A stretch of 64,000 nt of DNA from Myxococcales bacterium (GTDB taxonomy: Bacteria; Myxococcota_A; Bradymonadia; Bradymonadales; GCA-2716585), in the NCBI GenBank assembly GCA_002716585.1, contig PBBL01000085.1:62001-126000 (forward strand), in the 5' to 3' direction. The notes under the pieces were generated by a model. It made no database searches. It saw only the letters and a program-made list of their open reading frames with translations, and was not told where the DNA came from. Each line of letters begins with the position of its first letter. Position 1 is the stretch's first letter. Shown in pieces: positions 27,388-36,069 of the stretch. The position numbers and the translations under genes were made by a program.

Positions 27388-27414
27388 CATGTCCGCCCCG
27401 CTAGCAAGCCACAC
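27388..27414. repeat. 27-bp direct repeat, copy 1
   Basis: 27-mer beginning CATGTCCGCCCCGCTAGC and ending GCCACAC. Identical to copy 3 at 27837 and one base different from copy 2 at 27622. The core contains the palindrome GCTAGC. Confidence 0.85.
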
Positions 27415-27621
27415 GCCGTCGAGCATAGGGTCCTATGCGGTGAACCCCGGACGAGACTCGAACAAAAAGAACCCAACCGATATAAAAATCAAAACGGCTC
27501 CAGAGAGCGCTTGCTTCGGGGAGCGTTCGAGGTTAACTTCCCATTATGCGATCCGCGGCAACAAGGATTCGCACCCGTTTGATTTTTATGATCCGTGCGT
27601 CAACGCTCGGATCCCAGGATA

Positions 27622-27648
27622 CATGTCCGCCCCGCTAGCACGCCACAC
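27622..27648. repeat. 27-bp direct repeat, copy 2
   Basis: Same 27-mer with one substitution (C for A near the 3' part). It starts 234 bp after copy 1; the sequence between copies is unrelated. Confidence 0.85.
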
Positions 27649-27759
27649 GTGCGACCTACCTACCGCCCAATCCATAACAACCCAAGCCGCTCGACCTTCA
27701 ATATCTGAAGGGCGCGGTGCGCTCTGTGGTGGGGTATGGGTGATGTACGTTGGAAGTCA

Positions 27760-27814
27760 CGCCAGGGAGGGGGAGTGTTCGTCCATCAGGACAACACCTC
27801 CCCCTCACCCGGCG
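27760..27814. other. Long imperfect hairpin
   Basis: CGCC...GGCG enclosing GGGGGA/TCCCCC, TGTT/AACA and GTCC/GGAC around the loop ATCA gives a stem of over 20 pairs with small bulges. No T-tract follows on either side, so it is not a classical terminator. Confidence 0.5.
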
Positions 27815-27836
27815 TGGAGAGGGAAGGTCGGCGATG

Positions 27837-27863
27837 CATGTCCGCCCCGCTAGCAAGCCACAC
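27837..27863. repeat. 27-bp direct repeat, copy 3
   Basis: Exact copy of the 27-mer at 27388, starting 215 bp after copy 2 and 42 bp before the stop of the downstream minus-strand gene. Confidence 0.85.
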
Positions 27864-27904
27864 ACCGCCGCACACCTTTACTATGTGTGAACTCCAAAGA
27901 GGGT

Positions 27905-29047
27905 TCACAAATCGACCAGGGAAAATTCATAGGCCGCGGTCGAGCCGTTGTACCCGAAGATCTTGATCGTCGCGGGCCCCTGCCACTGGAACACCTCGTT
28001 GTCGTCGCTGCTGTCGCTCCCGATCGGGTTGCCCTGGCCGTCCACGACGGCGCGATCGGTCTCTGGATCCCAGAGGTAGAAGTCGAGATCGCCGTCCTTC
28101 TGGCTGAAGCGGATCTCGAACAGCCACCGACCGTCCGGGCGGCTCGGGCTGATCGTGTAGAAGTCCGGCGAGCCGTTGCAGATCCCGCCCCGGTAGTCGC
28201 CCTCGGTCAGGACCGTGGCCTGCGCCGGGGTGTCGTTGGGCTCGTAGATCTCCTCCTCCGCCGGATCACAGGAGGGCTCCCGGTTCGGATCGAACGGGGG
28301 GCGGACGTGGTCAGGGTTCTGGGCGATCTCCTCGAAGGGCAGGTAGTACTGGCTCTCGCTCTGGTCCGCGATGATGACCATGTCGCTGCGCCGAACCACG
28401 AACCCCGCCGGGAACCCGGCGATCAGCGGCGCCTGGTAGATGGTCCTCGCCTCAGGCTGGGTCGAGCCGTCCCCAAGGCGGATCCCCTTGTCCTCCACCC
28501 CCAGCAGCTCGGTGATGTGCGCGTCGGCGTCTGGCCCCGTCGCGGGGGTGCCGTCCGCCAGCTCCGTCTCGACGAACACCAGCAGCGCCCCGGCGGCCTC
28601 CAGCTGGTCGGCCTGGCCGCCGACGTGGCGGATGTAGTCCGGGCACGCCGGGCACCACCCCGCGCTCACCACGAAGACCACCACCGAGTAATCCTCGTAG
28701 GCCGGGTCGCAGTGGAAGCTCTGCAGATCGAAGGTCCCGCCCGTGCCGTCCGGCAGCTCGGCGTCCTCCCACCATAGGCGAGGCATGACCTTACCCAACG
28801 CGATGAGCCCGGAGTTGTCCGGGTAGTCGCAGTCCGGCGTCGTCGTCGTCGTGGAGCCGCCCGTGTCTCCGGTGGTCTGGGAGGTCCCGGTGGACGTGGC
28901 CCCGCCGCCGCTGGTGTCCTGCTCGCCGCCGAGGAGGCCACCCGAGCCTCCGTCGGAGCCCTCGTCGTCGCCGCCACACCCGGACCACGCCACCGCGGCG
29001 CACAGGAGCGTCGCCACGAGGAGCGATGTCTGCTTGAGTCTGTTCAC
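27905..29047 (-). CDS. Thioredoxin-fold (TlpA/peroxiredoxin-like) lipoprotein with pre-peptidase C-terminal domain
   Basis: 380 residues from a GTG with an excellent AGGAGGATACCCC site. Lipoprotein signal (lipobox AWSGC) and a Gly/Ser/Thr-rich spacer lead to a thioredoxin-like domain with the redox motif GWCPACPDY near residue 130 and the strand YSVVVFVVSA before it. After about residue 265 (EPNDTPAQATVL) a beta-sandwich of the PPC type follows (DFYTISPSRPDGRWLFEIRF, KDGDLDFYLWDPETD), usual in secreted proteases and surface proteins. It probably acts on thiols on the periplasmic or outer face. The CPAC motif suggests an oxidoreductase rather than only a binding protein. Confidence 0.85.
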   Translation of the reverse strand: MNRLKQTSLLVATLLCAAVAWSGCGGDDEGSDGGSGGLLGGEQDTSGGGATSTGTSQTTGDTGGSTTTTTPDCDYPDNSGLIALGKVMPRLWWEDAELPDGTGGTFDLQSFHCDPAYEDYSVVVFVVSAGWCPACPDYIRHVGGQADQLEAAGALLVFVETELADGTPATGPDADAHITELLGVEDKGIRLGDGSTQPEARTIYQAPLIAGFPAGFVVRRSDMVIIADQSESQYYLPFEEIAQNPDHVRPPFDPNREPSCDPAEEEIYEPNDTPAQATVLTEGDYRGGICNGSPDFYTISPSRPDGRWLFEIRFSQKDGDLDFYLWDPETDRAVVDGQGNPIGSDSSDDNEVFQWQGPATIKIFGYNGSTAAYEFSLVDL

Positions 29048-29145
29048 GGGGTATCCTCCTGATATGCATCATCACCGATGTTGCACCCATTGTGACGACA
29101 CCACCGCGCGTCGTCAATCGCGAGGCGCTCGGCGAAGGGCGCGCC

Positions 29146-30582
29146 TCACCAGTCGGACTGCCTCACCGGCATGGGATCCACCGTCCACGCCATGCGGTCG
29201 CACAGCCGCGCGTAGAGGTCCAGCTTGACGTCGCGCATCCCCGGCTCGGACCACAGGTTCCAGGTCTCGGCGGGGTCCGCCCTCAGGTCGTACAGCTCGC
29301 CCTCACCCAACCCGTGGAACACCACCAGCTTGTGCTCCCGCGTCCGCACCATGGTCGCATGCGCCATCGGCTCCTTGTGCCAGGGCATCGCGTTGTAATA
29401 GGCGCAGTAGACGTCCTCTCGCCCTGCCCCGCCCCTCCCCAGCAGCCGTGGCCACAGCGAGCGCCCCTGCATCCGCTCCGGCACGGGCAGCCCGGACGCC
29501 TCCATCAACGTCGGGGCGACGTCCACCAGCTCCACCAGATCGTCCACCACCGCGGGCTGGACCACCCCGGGCCACGAGACGATCAGCGGCACCCGGATCG
29601 CGGGCTCATAGAAGTACGGCCCCTTGAGGTAGAGCCCGTGATCGCCCAACAGCTCGCCGTGATCGGACATGAACACCACGAGCGTCCGCTCCCGCTGCCC
29701 CGTCGCCTCCAGCGCCTCCAGGATCCGACCCACCTGCGCGTCGATCAGCTCGATCATCGCCCAGTAGGCCGCCCGGATCAGCCGATGGTCCGCCTCACCC
29801 ATCGCGGTGAACGGGTACAGCTCCGGGTTGTGGTACGCCCCCTCGTGATCCAGCCGCTGAAACCGCGGCTTGGTCAGCAGCTCGCCCTCGTGGTAGCTCG
29901 GCAGCGGGATCTCGGACAGCCGCTCCAGGTGACGCGCCAGGTACTCCCGCGGCGGATCGAACGGGTGGTGCGGATCGAAGGTGTTGACCGTGTAGATCCA
30001 GGGCCGCTCAAACGACGCGCTCGCCTCGATGAACTCCATCGCCATCTGCGCGCACCACGTCGTCTGGTGGTACGCCTCCGGCATCCCCTCGCACACGTAG
30101 CGCGACCCCTCCAGCGGCGGCGTCTCGTACGCCACCCCTCGCCCCTTCAACCATTGGATGTAGGCGTTGGTCGGCCAGTCCGGGTCGGGGTGGTGCGACC
30201 ACTGAAAGACGTCGTACCCGTCGTCGATCCGGCGCTCCGTCGTCGGGCACGCCGATGGGTTGGCTGGCGACAGGTGCAGCTTCCCTGACAACCCCGCGCT
30301 GTGCCCCAACGCGTCCTTGAGCAGCCGCACCACCACCCGCTCGTCTGCCGGGATCGCCTGCCCGTTCTGACGACACCGCGTCGTCCGTGGGTAGCGCCCC
30401 GTCAAGAAGCTCGCCCGGCTCGGCGTGCACACCGGGCTCTGGCAGTAGGCGTGGGTGAAGCGCGCCCCGCTCGCCGCCAGCGCGTCCAGGTGAGGGGTCT
30501 CGACCGCGCCCTGCCCCGCGCAGCCGAGGCTGTCGAAGCGCTGCTGGTCGGTGCAGATCCAGAGGATGTTGGGCGCCGTCAC
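29146..30582 (-). CDS. Sulfatase (type I, Cys formylglycine site)
   Basis: 478 residues from a GTG that overlaps the upstream stop (GTGA) and follows AGAGGTCCCGTC. Hydrolyses sulfate esters using a formylglycine made from Cys52 in the signature CTPSRASFLTGRYPRT. Metal-site residues are visible in LWICTDQQR (D12) and in VVFMSDHGELLGDHGLY near residue 300. No signal peptide, so it is cytoplasmic unless exported by another route. Last gene of an SDR/WD40/YkgJ/sulfatase operon. Activation needs a formylglycine-generating enzyme; the SUMF1-like protein at 16229 lacks the Cys pair, so the activator must be elsewhere. Confidence 0.92.
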   Translation of the reverse strand: MTAPNILWICTDQQRFDSLGCAGQGAVETPHLDALAASGARFTHAYCQSPVCTPSRASFLTGRYPRTTRCRQNGQAIPADERVVVRLLKDALGHSAGLSGKLHLSPANPSACPTTERRIDDGYDVFQWSHHPDPDWPTNAYIQWLKGRGVAYETPPLEGSRYVCEGMPEAYHQTTWCAQMAMEFIEASASFERPWIYTVNTFDPHHPFDPPREYLARHLERLSEIPLPSYHEGELLTKPRFQRLDHEGAYHNPELYPFTAMGEADHRLIRAAYWAMIELIDAQVGRILEALEATGQRERTLVVFMSDHGELLGDHGLYLKGPYFYEPAIRVPLIVSWPGVVQPAVVDDLVELVDVAPTLMEASGLPVPERMQGRSLWPRLLGRGGAGREDVYCAYYNAMPWHKEPMAHATMVRTREHKLVVFHGLGEGELYDLRADPAETWNLWSEPGMRDVKLDLYARLCDRMAWTVDPMPVRQSDW

Positions 30583-31781
30583 GACGGGACCTCTTCGGTG
30601 GCGTCGGGCCGCTTCCCCGTGATCAGCGTCGGCGCCTTCGGGGTGAGCCCGAACCAGGGCATCGTCGCCGCGGGCAGCCGCCAGCTCCGGTACATGAACT
30701 CCGACATCCCCAGCGCCACCTTGAGGACGTCCCGATCGACCCGCTCGCGCCCCGTCCAGTCTCGGAGCGCCATCGCGAAGCGCATCGCCGTCGCCAACCC
30801 GTGCGTCACCGTGCCGTAGTTGAAGCCCAGCTGGCGATCGTCAGGCAGCCGATCGAACGAGCTGAAGAAGCGGTGCCCCAGAAAGCGCAGCATGAGCGGC
30901 TGAAGCTCGGGCTCGCGCCAGTCGAACCCCTCTCGCCACTCCGGTCGCCACGCCAGGTGATCCACCAGCTCCTCCCACGCCAACCCCTCCAGCTCGATCG
31001 CGAAGACGAACCGCCGGTAGGTGTACGCCGCCTTCGCCATCGGGACCGGGTGGTGCGCCCGCATGCACACCTCGAAGTGCTCCTCGAACGGCTGCACCGG
31101 CTCGCCCTCGCGGATCTCGAACGCGTCGATGGGCTGATCCTCGTTCACCAGGCGCGCCATCGCGTAGCTGATCCGCGCCAACGTGTCGATCGCCGCGCCG
31201 CCGCGCCCCCCCTCCTCCTCCACCACCTTGAGGATGCGCCGCCGCAGCGTCCACAGCTCCGTCGGCTCGAACGTCCGCTCGCCGATGTGGATCGCGGGCA
31301 GCGGGAACAGGTAGCGCGCGCGCCACTCCAACGAGCTGCCCGGCTCCACCTCCACCTCGGCGAGCTGAAACGGCGCGTCGTCCTCGTCGAGCTGCTCCAG
31401 CACCTCCGGGCAGACCGCGTCAAAGTGCAGCTCGCTCGCCTCGGCGCCCGGCTGCGCGTGCGCCGGGAACGCCTGGCAGATCCGCGGCAGGTTCTCCGCC
31501 CCATAGCGCCGCTGCAACCCGCAGCTCGCCCCCTCCAGGAACTGACAGGCGAAGTCCTCCCCGACCGTCGCCAGCTGGACCTGCTCCACCACCTTGGTCG
31601 TCTTGTCGACGAACACCCGCAGGCCCGCCATCCGCTCGGTGCACTCGTCCGGCTCGAGGAGCTTCATCAGCCCCACCAGATCCTGATCGCTGAACGGGAT
31701 CCGCCACCCCTTGCAACAGCACCCCTGCTGGTTGCAGGTGAAGCGCAGCATCATCTCGGGCACCAGCACCTGTTCGCTCAT
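30579..31781 (-). CDS. YkgJ/FliB-like cysteine-cluster protein
   Basis: 400 residues, ATG overlapping the WD40 stop (ATGA). The N-terminus has a metal-binding cluster CNQQGCCCKGW near residue 15 and CQFLEGASCGL...LPRICQAFP around 80-110, the YkgJ CxxxCxxC-type zinc/iron-chelating signature. The remaining 280 residues are helical (SYAMARLVNEDQPIDAFEI, ELEGLAWEELVDHLAWRPEW) with the layout of FliB, the flagellin lysine N-methylase. Flagellar-type export genes lie 18 kb away but not in this operon, so a protein-methylation role is possible but unproven. Confidence 0.75.
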   Translation of the reverse strand: MSEQVLVPEMMLRFTCNQQGCCCKGWRIPFSDQDLVGLMKLLEPDECTERMAGLRVFVDKTTKVVEQVQLATVGEDFACQFLEGASCGLQRRYGAENLPRICQAFPAHAQPGAEASELHFDAVCPEVLEQLDEDDAPFQLAEVEVEPGSSLEWRARYLFPLPAIHIGERTFEPTELWTLRRRILKVVEEEGGRGGAAIDTLARISYAMARLVNEDQPIDAFEIREGEPVQPFEEHFEVCMRAHHPVPMAKAAYTYRRFVFAIELEGLAWEELVDHLAWRPEWREGFDWREPELQPLMLRFLGHRFFSSFDRLPDDRQLGFNYGTVTHGLATAMRFAMALRDWTGRERVDRDVLKVALGMSEFMYRSWRLPAATMPWFGLTPKAPTLITGKRPDATEEVPS

Positions 31782-34700
31782 TGCTCTGCTCCATCCGCTC
31801 GGGCGCGGGCCTCGCCCGACACCCCCTCACACTCCCGACGCACCCGCGACCACTCCCGCTGGTGACGCACCATCGCGCACGCTCGCCGCTGAAGCCGCTC
31901 GGGTGAGACCAGCTCCAGCCCGACCCGCGCGTCCCACAACCTCGCCGTGTGGTCGCGGCTCGCCGTCAACACCCTCGCCCCATCGTCCGAGAACTGCGCC
32001 GCGAAGATCGCGCCGGAGTGTCCACGCAGGACCGAGAGTCTACGCCCTGCCCGCGCGTCCCACAACCTCGCCGTGTGGTCGCGGCTCGCCGTCACCACCC
32101 TCGCCCCGTCCGGCGAGAACCGGGCCACGGTCAGCGGGTGCCCGTGGCCCACCAGCTCCGCCTGCTGCGCCCCCGTCTCGGCGTCCCAGATCCTCGCCGT
32201 CCCGTCGCCGCTCGCCGTGAGCACCTGGCGGCCATCCTCGGAGAACCCGGCCTGGATGACGTAGCTCCCGTGCCCCTGAAGCACCGCCAACGAACGCCCG
32301 GTCACCGCGTCCCACACCCTCGCCGTCCGATCACGGCTCGCCGTCACCACCCTCGCCCCGTCCGCCGAGAACCGCGCGTCGAACACCCACCCGTCATGCC
32401 CCTCAAGCGCCGCGATCAGACGCCCATCCACGCCGTCCCACACCCTCGCCGTCCCGTCCTCGCTCGCCGTCACCACCCGCCCCCCGTCCGGGGAGAACCT
32501 CGCCACCCGCACCACGTCGCGGTGCCCCGTCAGCGCCACGATGGCGCCTCCCGCCAGCGCGTCCCAGACCCGGGCCACCCCCGCGCCGCTCGCCGTGACG
32601 ACCCGCCGCCCGTCCGGGTCGTAGGTCGCCATGTAGATCCACCCCTCCTCCGGCTCCGTGAACCGCAGGAACTCGCGCGAAGACGCCACGTCCCAGATCC
32701 TCGCCGTCCCATCGGCGCCTGCCGTCAAGACGCCCGAGCCCCGCGGCGAGTAGTCCACCGAGAAGACGCCGCCCTCGTGCCCCTCCAGCCGCGCGACCTC
32801 TCGGCCCGTCGCCGCGTCCCACCCCCTCGCCGTACCGTCCTGACCCGCCGTCACCACCCGGGTCGAGTCCGGCCCGAAGGCCGCCGCGTACACCGCGTCC
32901 TCGTGCCCCTGGAGCGACACCTGCGCGTGCTCGCTGCGCACGCTCCAGATCCTCGCCGTCTCATCCTCGCTCGCCGTCACCACCTGCTCACCATTCGGCG
33001 AAAACGCCACGGCGAGCACCCACGCCGAGTGCCCCTCCAGCCGCGCGATCTCCCGGCCCGACGCCGCGTCCCACACCCTCGCCGTCCCATCCTCGCTCGC
33101 CGTCGCCACCCGCTCTCCGTCCGCCGACACGTCCAACGCGACCACGTAGCTATCGTGCCCGCGCAGCACCGCAAGCTCCTTCGCCGACTCCACGCTCCAG
33201 ATCCTCGCCGTCCCGTCCTTGCTCGCCGTCACCACCCGCTCACCACCCGGGGTGAAGCGCAGATCGAGCACAAAGCTCGTGTGCCCCGACAGCTCCCCCT
33301 TCAGCGTCCAGGCGCGCGTGTCCCACACCCTCGCCGTGCCATCCTTGCTCGCCGTCGCCAACCACCTGCCATCGCTTGAAAAAACCGCCGCAAAGATCCA
33401 GTCGGAGTGCCCCCCGAGCAGCGCGATCTCCCGACCGGTCGCCGCGTCCCACACCCTCGCCGTCTGGTCGTCGCTCACCGTCACCACGACTCGCCCGTCC
33501 GGCGAGAACAGCGCGGTCTTGACGACGTTCTCGTGCCCCTCCAGCACATGCAGCGCGCGCCCGGTCGCCGCGTCCCACACCCTCGCCGTCTGATCGAAGC
33601 TCACCGTCACCACGCGCCGCCCGTCCGGCGAGAAGCGGGCGTCCAGCACGTAGTCCCCGTGCCCACGCAAGACGCTCAACTGAGCGCCCGACGCCGCGTC
33701 CCACACCCTCGCCGTTCGATCGAACCCCGCGGTCACCACCCGGGCGCTGTCCGCCGAGAAGCGCGCCGCGTTGACCCAATCCCGGTGCCCCGTCAGCTCC
33801 GCCTGGACCTCGCCGTCCTCCGCGCTCCAGATCCGCGCGGTCCGATCGTAGCTGGCGGTCACCACCCAGCGGCCATCCGGCGAGTACCTGGCGTCGCGGA
33901 CGACCCCGCGGTGACGGCGCAGCGGGATCGACCCCGACGACGCCATGACCGCGTCCGCCAACCCCGACACCACCGCCTCGGGCGGCGCCTCTCCCCGCTC
34001 AAGCGACGGCGAGACGGCGCGGATCCCGACCACGAGCGCCTCGATCGCCCCTCCCTGGCGCTCACTCAGCAGCGCCGCCCGCAAGCCGCGCTCGGCCTCC
34101 ACCTGCCGCTCGGCCTCGACCAGCTCCCGCTGCGCGTCGCTCACGAGCCGCTCCGAGTAGGTCACCCGCTCGGACCAGGCGCGCTGACGCTCCTGGGCCC
34201 GCTCCCGCTCCACGAGGAGCCACGCGCCCACCCCCGCCAACCCAAGGACACACGCCACCGCCACCACCAACGCGCCCCGCGTCAGGCGCCACCGCCGACC
34301 CAGGCGCTCGCGCGCCGCCTGCTCTTGAATGACCTCCCAGCGGGCGTCCTCGCGATCGAGGCGCGCCTGCTCCAGATCGGCCCGCTGGGACTCCACCGCG
34401 GCGCGCCGCTCCTCCTCGCGGAGCGCCTCATGGAGTCCGGCGAGGACGAAGTCACGCTCGGCCGCGGTGGTTGGGCGCTGGGCGCCGACCCAGGCCCGCG
34501 CCTCGGTCAACGCCCGACCGCGCAGCACGTAATCGGGGTGGCGCCCTGCCCGCTCCCAGCGCTGGACGGGCTCCTCCAGCGCCCGGTCGGCGAGCCGCTC
34601 ATGGCACCAGGCGCGATCAAAGCGGCGCGCGATGAGCGGGTTGCGGACGTCGAGGCGCCCCGGCGCGGGTGCGGCCACGAAGCCCGCGCTCCACAAGACG

Positions 34701-35410
34701 GCGTAGCGCCAGTCGTCGAGATCGCCCTCCACGGGGCCGGAGAGCAGCGCGAGCCACGCCCGCAGCAGCTCCGGCGCGTTGGGATCCGAGCGGTGAAAGA
34801 TCGACGCCATGACGACCGCGGCGAGGCTGCCGCGATCGGGGAAGCAGGCGTCGGCGTCGTGCGATGGGTGGGCCAGGGTCACGGCCAGCATGTCGGGGTG
34901 GCCGCCCACCTCCGCCAAAGCGGTCGAGAGCGGCTCCGTGTCCATGGCGTTCAAATCGAGATCGAGGAGGCGGACGACCGGCCACGCGCCGCAGTGGGTT
35001 TCGCTCAACACGCAGACGGCGTGGTGTGACGCGCCCAGCTGATCGAGCCACGCCTCCAACCCGCCCCACCGCACCTGAGCGGTCAAGACGTCGTCCAACA
35101 GGAGGATGTCCGCGGTGAGGTCCGCCATGGCCCGGCGCGTCGTGTCGGGCCAGCCCTCGGGTGATTCGGGCTCCAGGTCGGTGAGCCTCAGGAGCGCCGC
35201 GCTGTGGCCGCGCCCCTCCAGCCGACGCGTCAGCTCCCGCGCTGTGGTGGTCTTGCCGCTGCGGGGAGGCGCCAGGAGCTGGATCGAGCGCCCGGCGGCG
35301 AGCGCCTCCAGCGCCAGCTCAACCCCTCGGAGCGGCCAACACGGCTCACCAGGGGAGGGGCTCGCCGTTGGCGTGCCAGAAGGTACCGGACTTGGAGAGG
35401 TTGAGTTCAT
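31778..35410 (-). CDS. P-loop ATPase with transmembrane segment and 16 WD40 repeats
   Basis: 1210 residues. A P-loop NTPase domain begins near residue 40 (Walker A APPRSGKTTTAREL at 47-60, Walker B-like DILLLDDV near 100). One transmembrane helix (GALVVAVACVLGLAGVGAWLL near 375) and a Glu/Arg-rich coiled coil follow. From about residue 490 sixteen WD40 repeats run almost to the end, each closing with a variant of SxDxTARVWD; that number makes two 8-bladed propellers or a 7+9 split. NTPase-WD40 proteins are scaffolds in signalling or cell-death-like systems. The start overlaps the SDR gene by 65 bp; no closer start codon exists. Propeller location relative to the membrane is uncertain. Confidence 0.88.
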   Translation of the reverse strand: MNSTSPSPVPSGTPTASPSPGEPCWPLRGVELALEALAAGRSIQLLAPPRSGKTTTARELTRRLEGRGHSAALLRLTDLEPESPEGWPDTTRRAMADLTADILLLDDVLTAQVRWGGLEAWLDQLGASHHAVCVLSETHCGAWPVVRLLDLDLNAMDTEPLSTALAEVGGHPDMLAVTLAHPSHDADACFPDRGSLAAVVMASIFHRSDPNAPELLRAWLALLSGPVEGDLDDWRYAVLWSAGFVAAPAPGRLDVRNPLIARRFDRAWCHERLADRALEEPVQRWERAGRHPDYVLRGRALTEARAWVGAQRPTTAAERDFVLAGLHEALREEERRAAVESQRADLEQARLDREDARWEVIQEQAARERLGRRWRLTRGALVVAVACVLGLAGVGAWLLVERERAQERQRAWSERVTYSERLVSDAQRELVEAERQVEAERGLRAALLSERQGGAIEALVVGIRAVSPSLERGEAPPEAVVSGLADAVMASSGSIPLRRHRGVVRDARYSPDGRWVVTASYDRTARIWSAEDGEVQAELTGHRDWVNAARFSADSARVVTAGFDRTARVWDAASGAQLSVLRGHGDYVLDARFSPDGRRVVTVSFDQTARVWDAATGRALHVLEGHENVVKTALFSPDGRVVVTVSDDQTARVWDAATGREIALLGGHSDWIFAAVFSSDGRWLATASKDGTARVWDTRAWTLKGELSGHTSFVLDLRFTPGGERVVTASKDGTARIWSVESAKELAVLRGHDSYVVALDVSADGERVATASEDGTARVWDAASGREIARLEGHSAWVLAVAFSPNGEQVVTASEDETARIWSVRSEHAQVSLQGHEDAVYAAAFGPDSTRVVTAGQDGTARGWDAATGREVARLEGHEGGVFSVDYSPRGSGVLTAGADGTARIWDVASSREFLRFTEPEEGWIYMATYDPDGRRVVTASGAGVARVWDALAGGAIVALTGHRDVVRVARFSPDGGRVVTASEDGTARVWDGVDGRLIAALEGHDGWVFDARFSADGARVVTASRDRTARVWDAVTGRSLAVLQGHGSYVIQAGFSEDGRQVLTASGDGTARIWDAETGAQQAELVGHGHPLTVARFSPDGARVVTASRDHTARLWDARAGRRLSVLRGHSGAIFAAQFSDDGARVLTASRDHTARLWDARVGLELVSPERLQRRACAMVRHQREWSRVRRECEGVSGEARARADGAEQ

Positions 35411-36005
35411 CGATCCTCGCGAGGAGCCCCTCGGCCGCCTCCGAAGGCTGAATGCCGTTGAAGCCGGTCATGGCGGTGCTCACCATGCCCGGGTGCAAGA
35501 GTCCGACGGCGATCCCGTCGCCGCGCAGGTCGTGCGACAGCGACCGCCCCGCCATGTTCACCGCCGCCTTGGACATCCGGTAGCCGTAATAGCTCCCCGA
35601 GGTGTTGTCGTCGATCGAACCCATGCGGCTGGTGACGATCGCCACCTTGCCCCCCTCACCGAGGCGGTGACGCAGCGCCAGGGTGACCTTCAACGGTCCA
35701 AGGCTGTTGATCTCAAACTGACGACGGATCCGGTCAAAGTCCAGGTCACCCAGGGTTTCCACCGTCAGGATCCCCGCGTTGTTGACCAACACGTCCAGCT
35801 TGACGTCACCCAGCCGCTCGTCGAGCGCCTTGATCGACGCCTCATCCGCCACGTCCACGCCCTCCCCGACGCGGACGCCCAACGCCTGAAGCTCCTCGGA
35901 CGCCGAGCGGCACGCTCCGATGACCGTGTCACCGCGTTCGCTCATCAGCCGACACAGCTCCAACCCGATCCCTCGGTTCGCCCCTGTCACCAGCACGGTT
36001 GCCAT
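35346..36005 (-). CDS. Short-chain dehydrogenase/reductase
   Basis: 219 residues, ATG preceded by AAGGAGTCTGGGT. Classical SDR: cofactor turn VTGANRGIG at residues 6-14, NNAG near 76, catalytic Ser in VTSRMGS, and YGYRMSK (Tyr and Lys) near 145-150. Short C-terminus, as in NAD(P)-dependent carbonyl reductases of the sniffer/YciK-like group. First gene of a four-gene minus-strand operon whose other members (WD40-ATPase, YkgJ-like, sulfatase) follow with overlaps. Substrate unknown. Confidence 0.9.
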   Translation of the reverse strand: MATVLVTGANRGIGLELCRLMSERGDTVIGACRSASEELQALGVRVGEGVDVADEASIKALDERLGDVKLDVLVNNAGILTVETLGDLDFDRIRRQFEINSLGPLKVTLALRHRLGEGGKVAIVTSRMGSIDDNTSGSYYGYRMSKAAVNMAGRSLSHDLRGDGIAVGLLHPGMVSTAMTGFNGIQPSEAAEGLLARIDELNLSKSGTFWHANGEPLPW

Positions 36006-36069
36006 ACCCAGACTCCTTGTTGTTGTTCAGCACATGTTCTCGACGTCGAGCGGTCGAACCCAACCCGCG

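Larger units (their letters stand above)
27271..27904. other. 630-bp gene-free region with three 27-bp repeats
   Basis: No credible gene is seen between the beta-barrel and the thioredoxin-fold lipoprotein. It contains three near-identical 27-mers (listed separately), a lower-GC stretch (about 27455-27600) and two hairpins: CCTTCA/TGAAGG at 27695-27711 and a long one at 27760-27814. Open frames here all start at the repeats (MSAPLAxHT) and then diverge, so they look non-coding. Confidence 0.6.

Noticed and set aside
27455..27600. Degenerate tRNA (ggattcgcaccc and cgagactcgaac fragments)
   Set aside because: T-arm-like strings occur, but I could not form an acceptor stem or anticodon arm around them.
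27388..27863. CRISPR array
   Set aside because: Only three repeats with 190-210 bp between them, no uniform spacers and no cas genes.
27389..27966. Small genes beginning MSAPLASHT at each 27-bp repeat
   Set aside because: The shared N-terminus is only the translated repeat. The downstream residues are unrelated, no ribosome-binding site precedes the starts and hairpins interrupt the frames.
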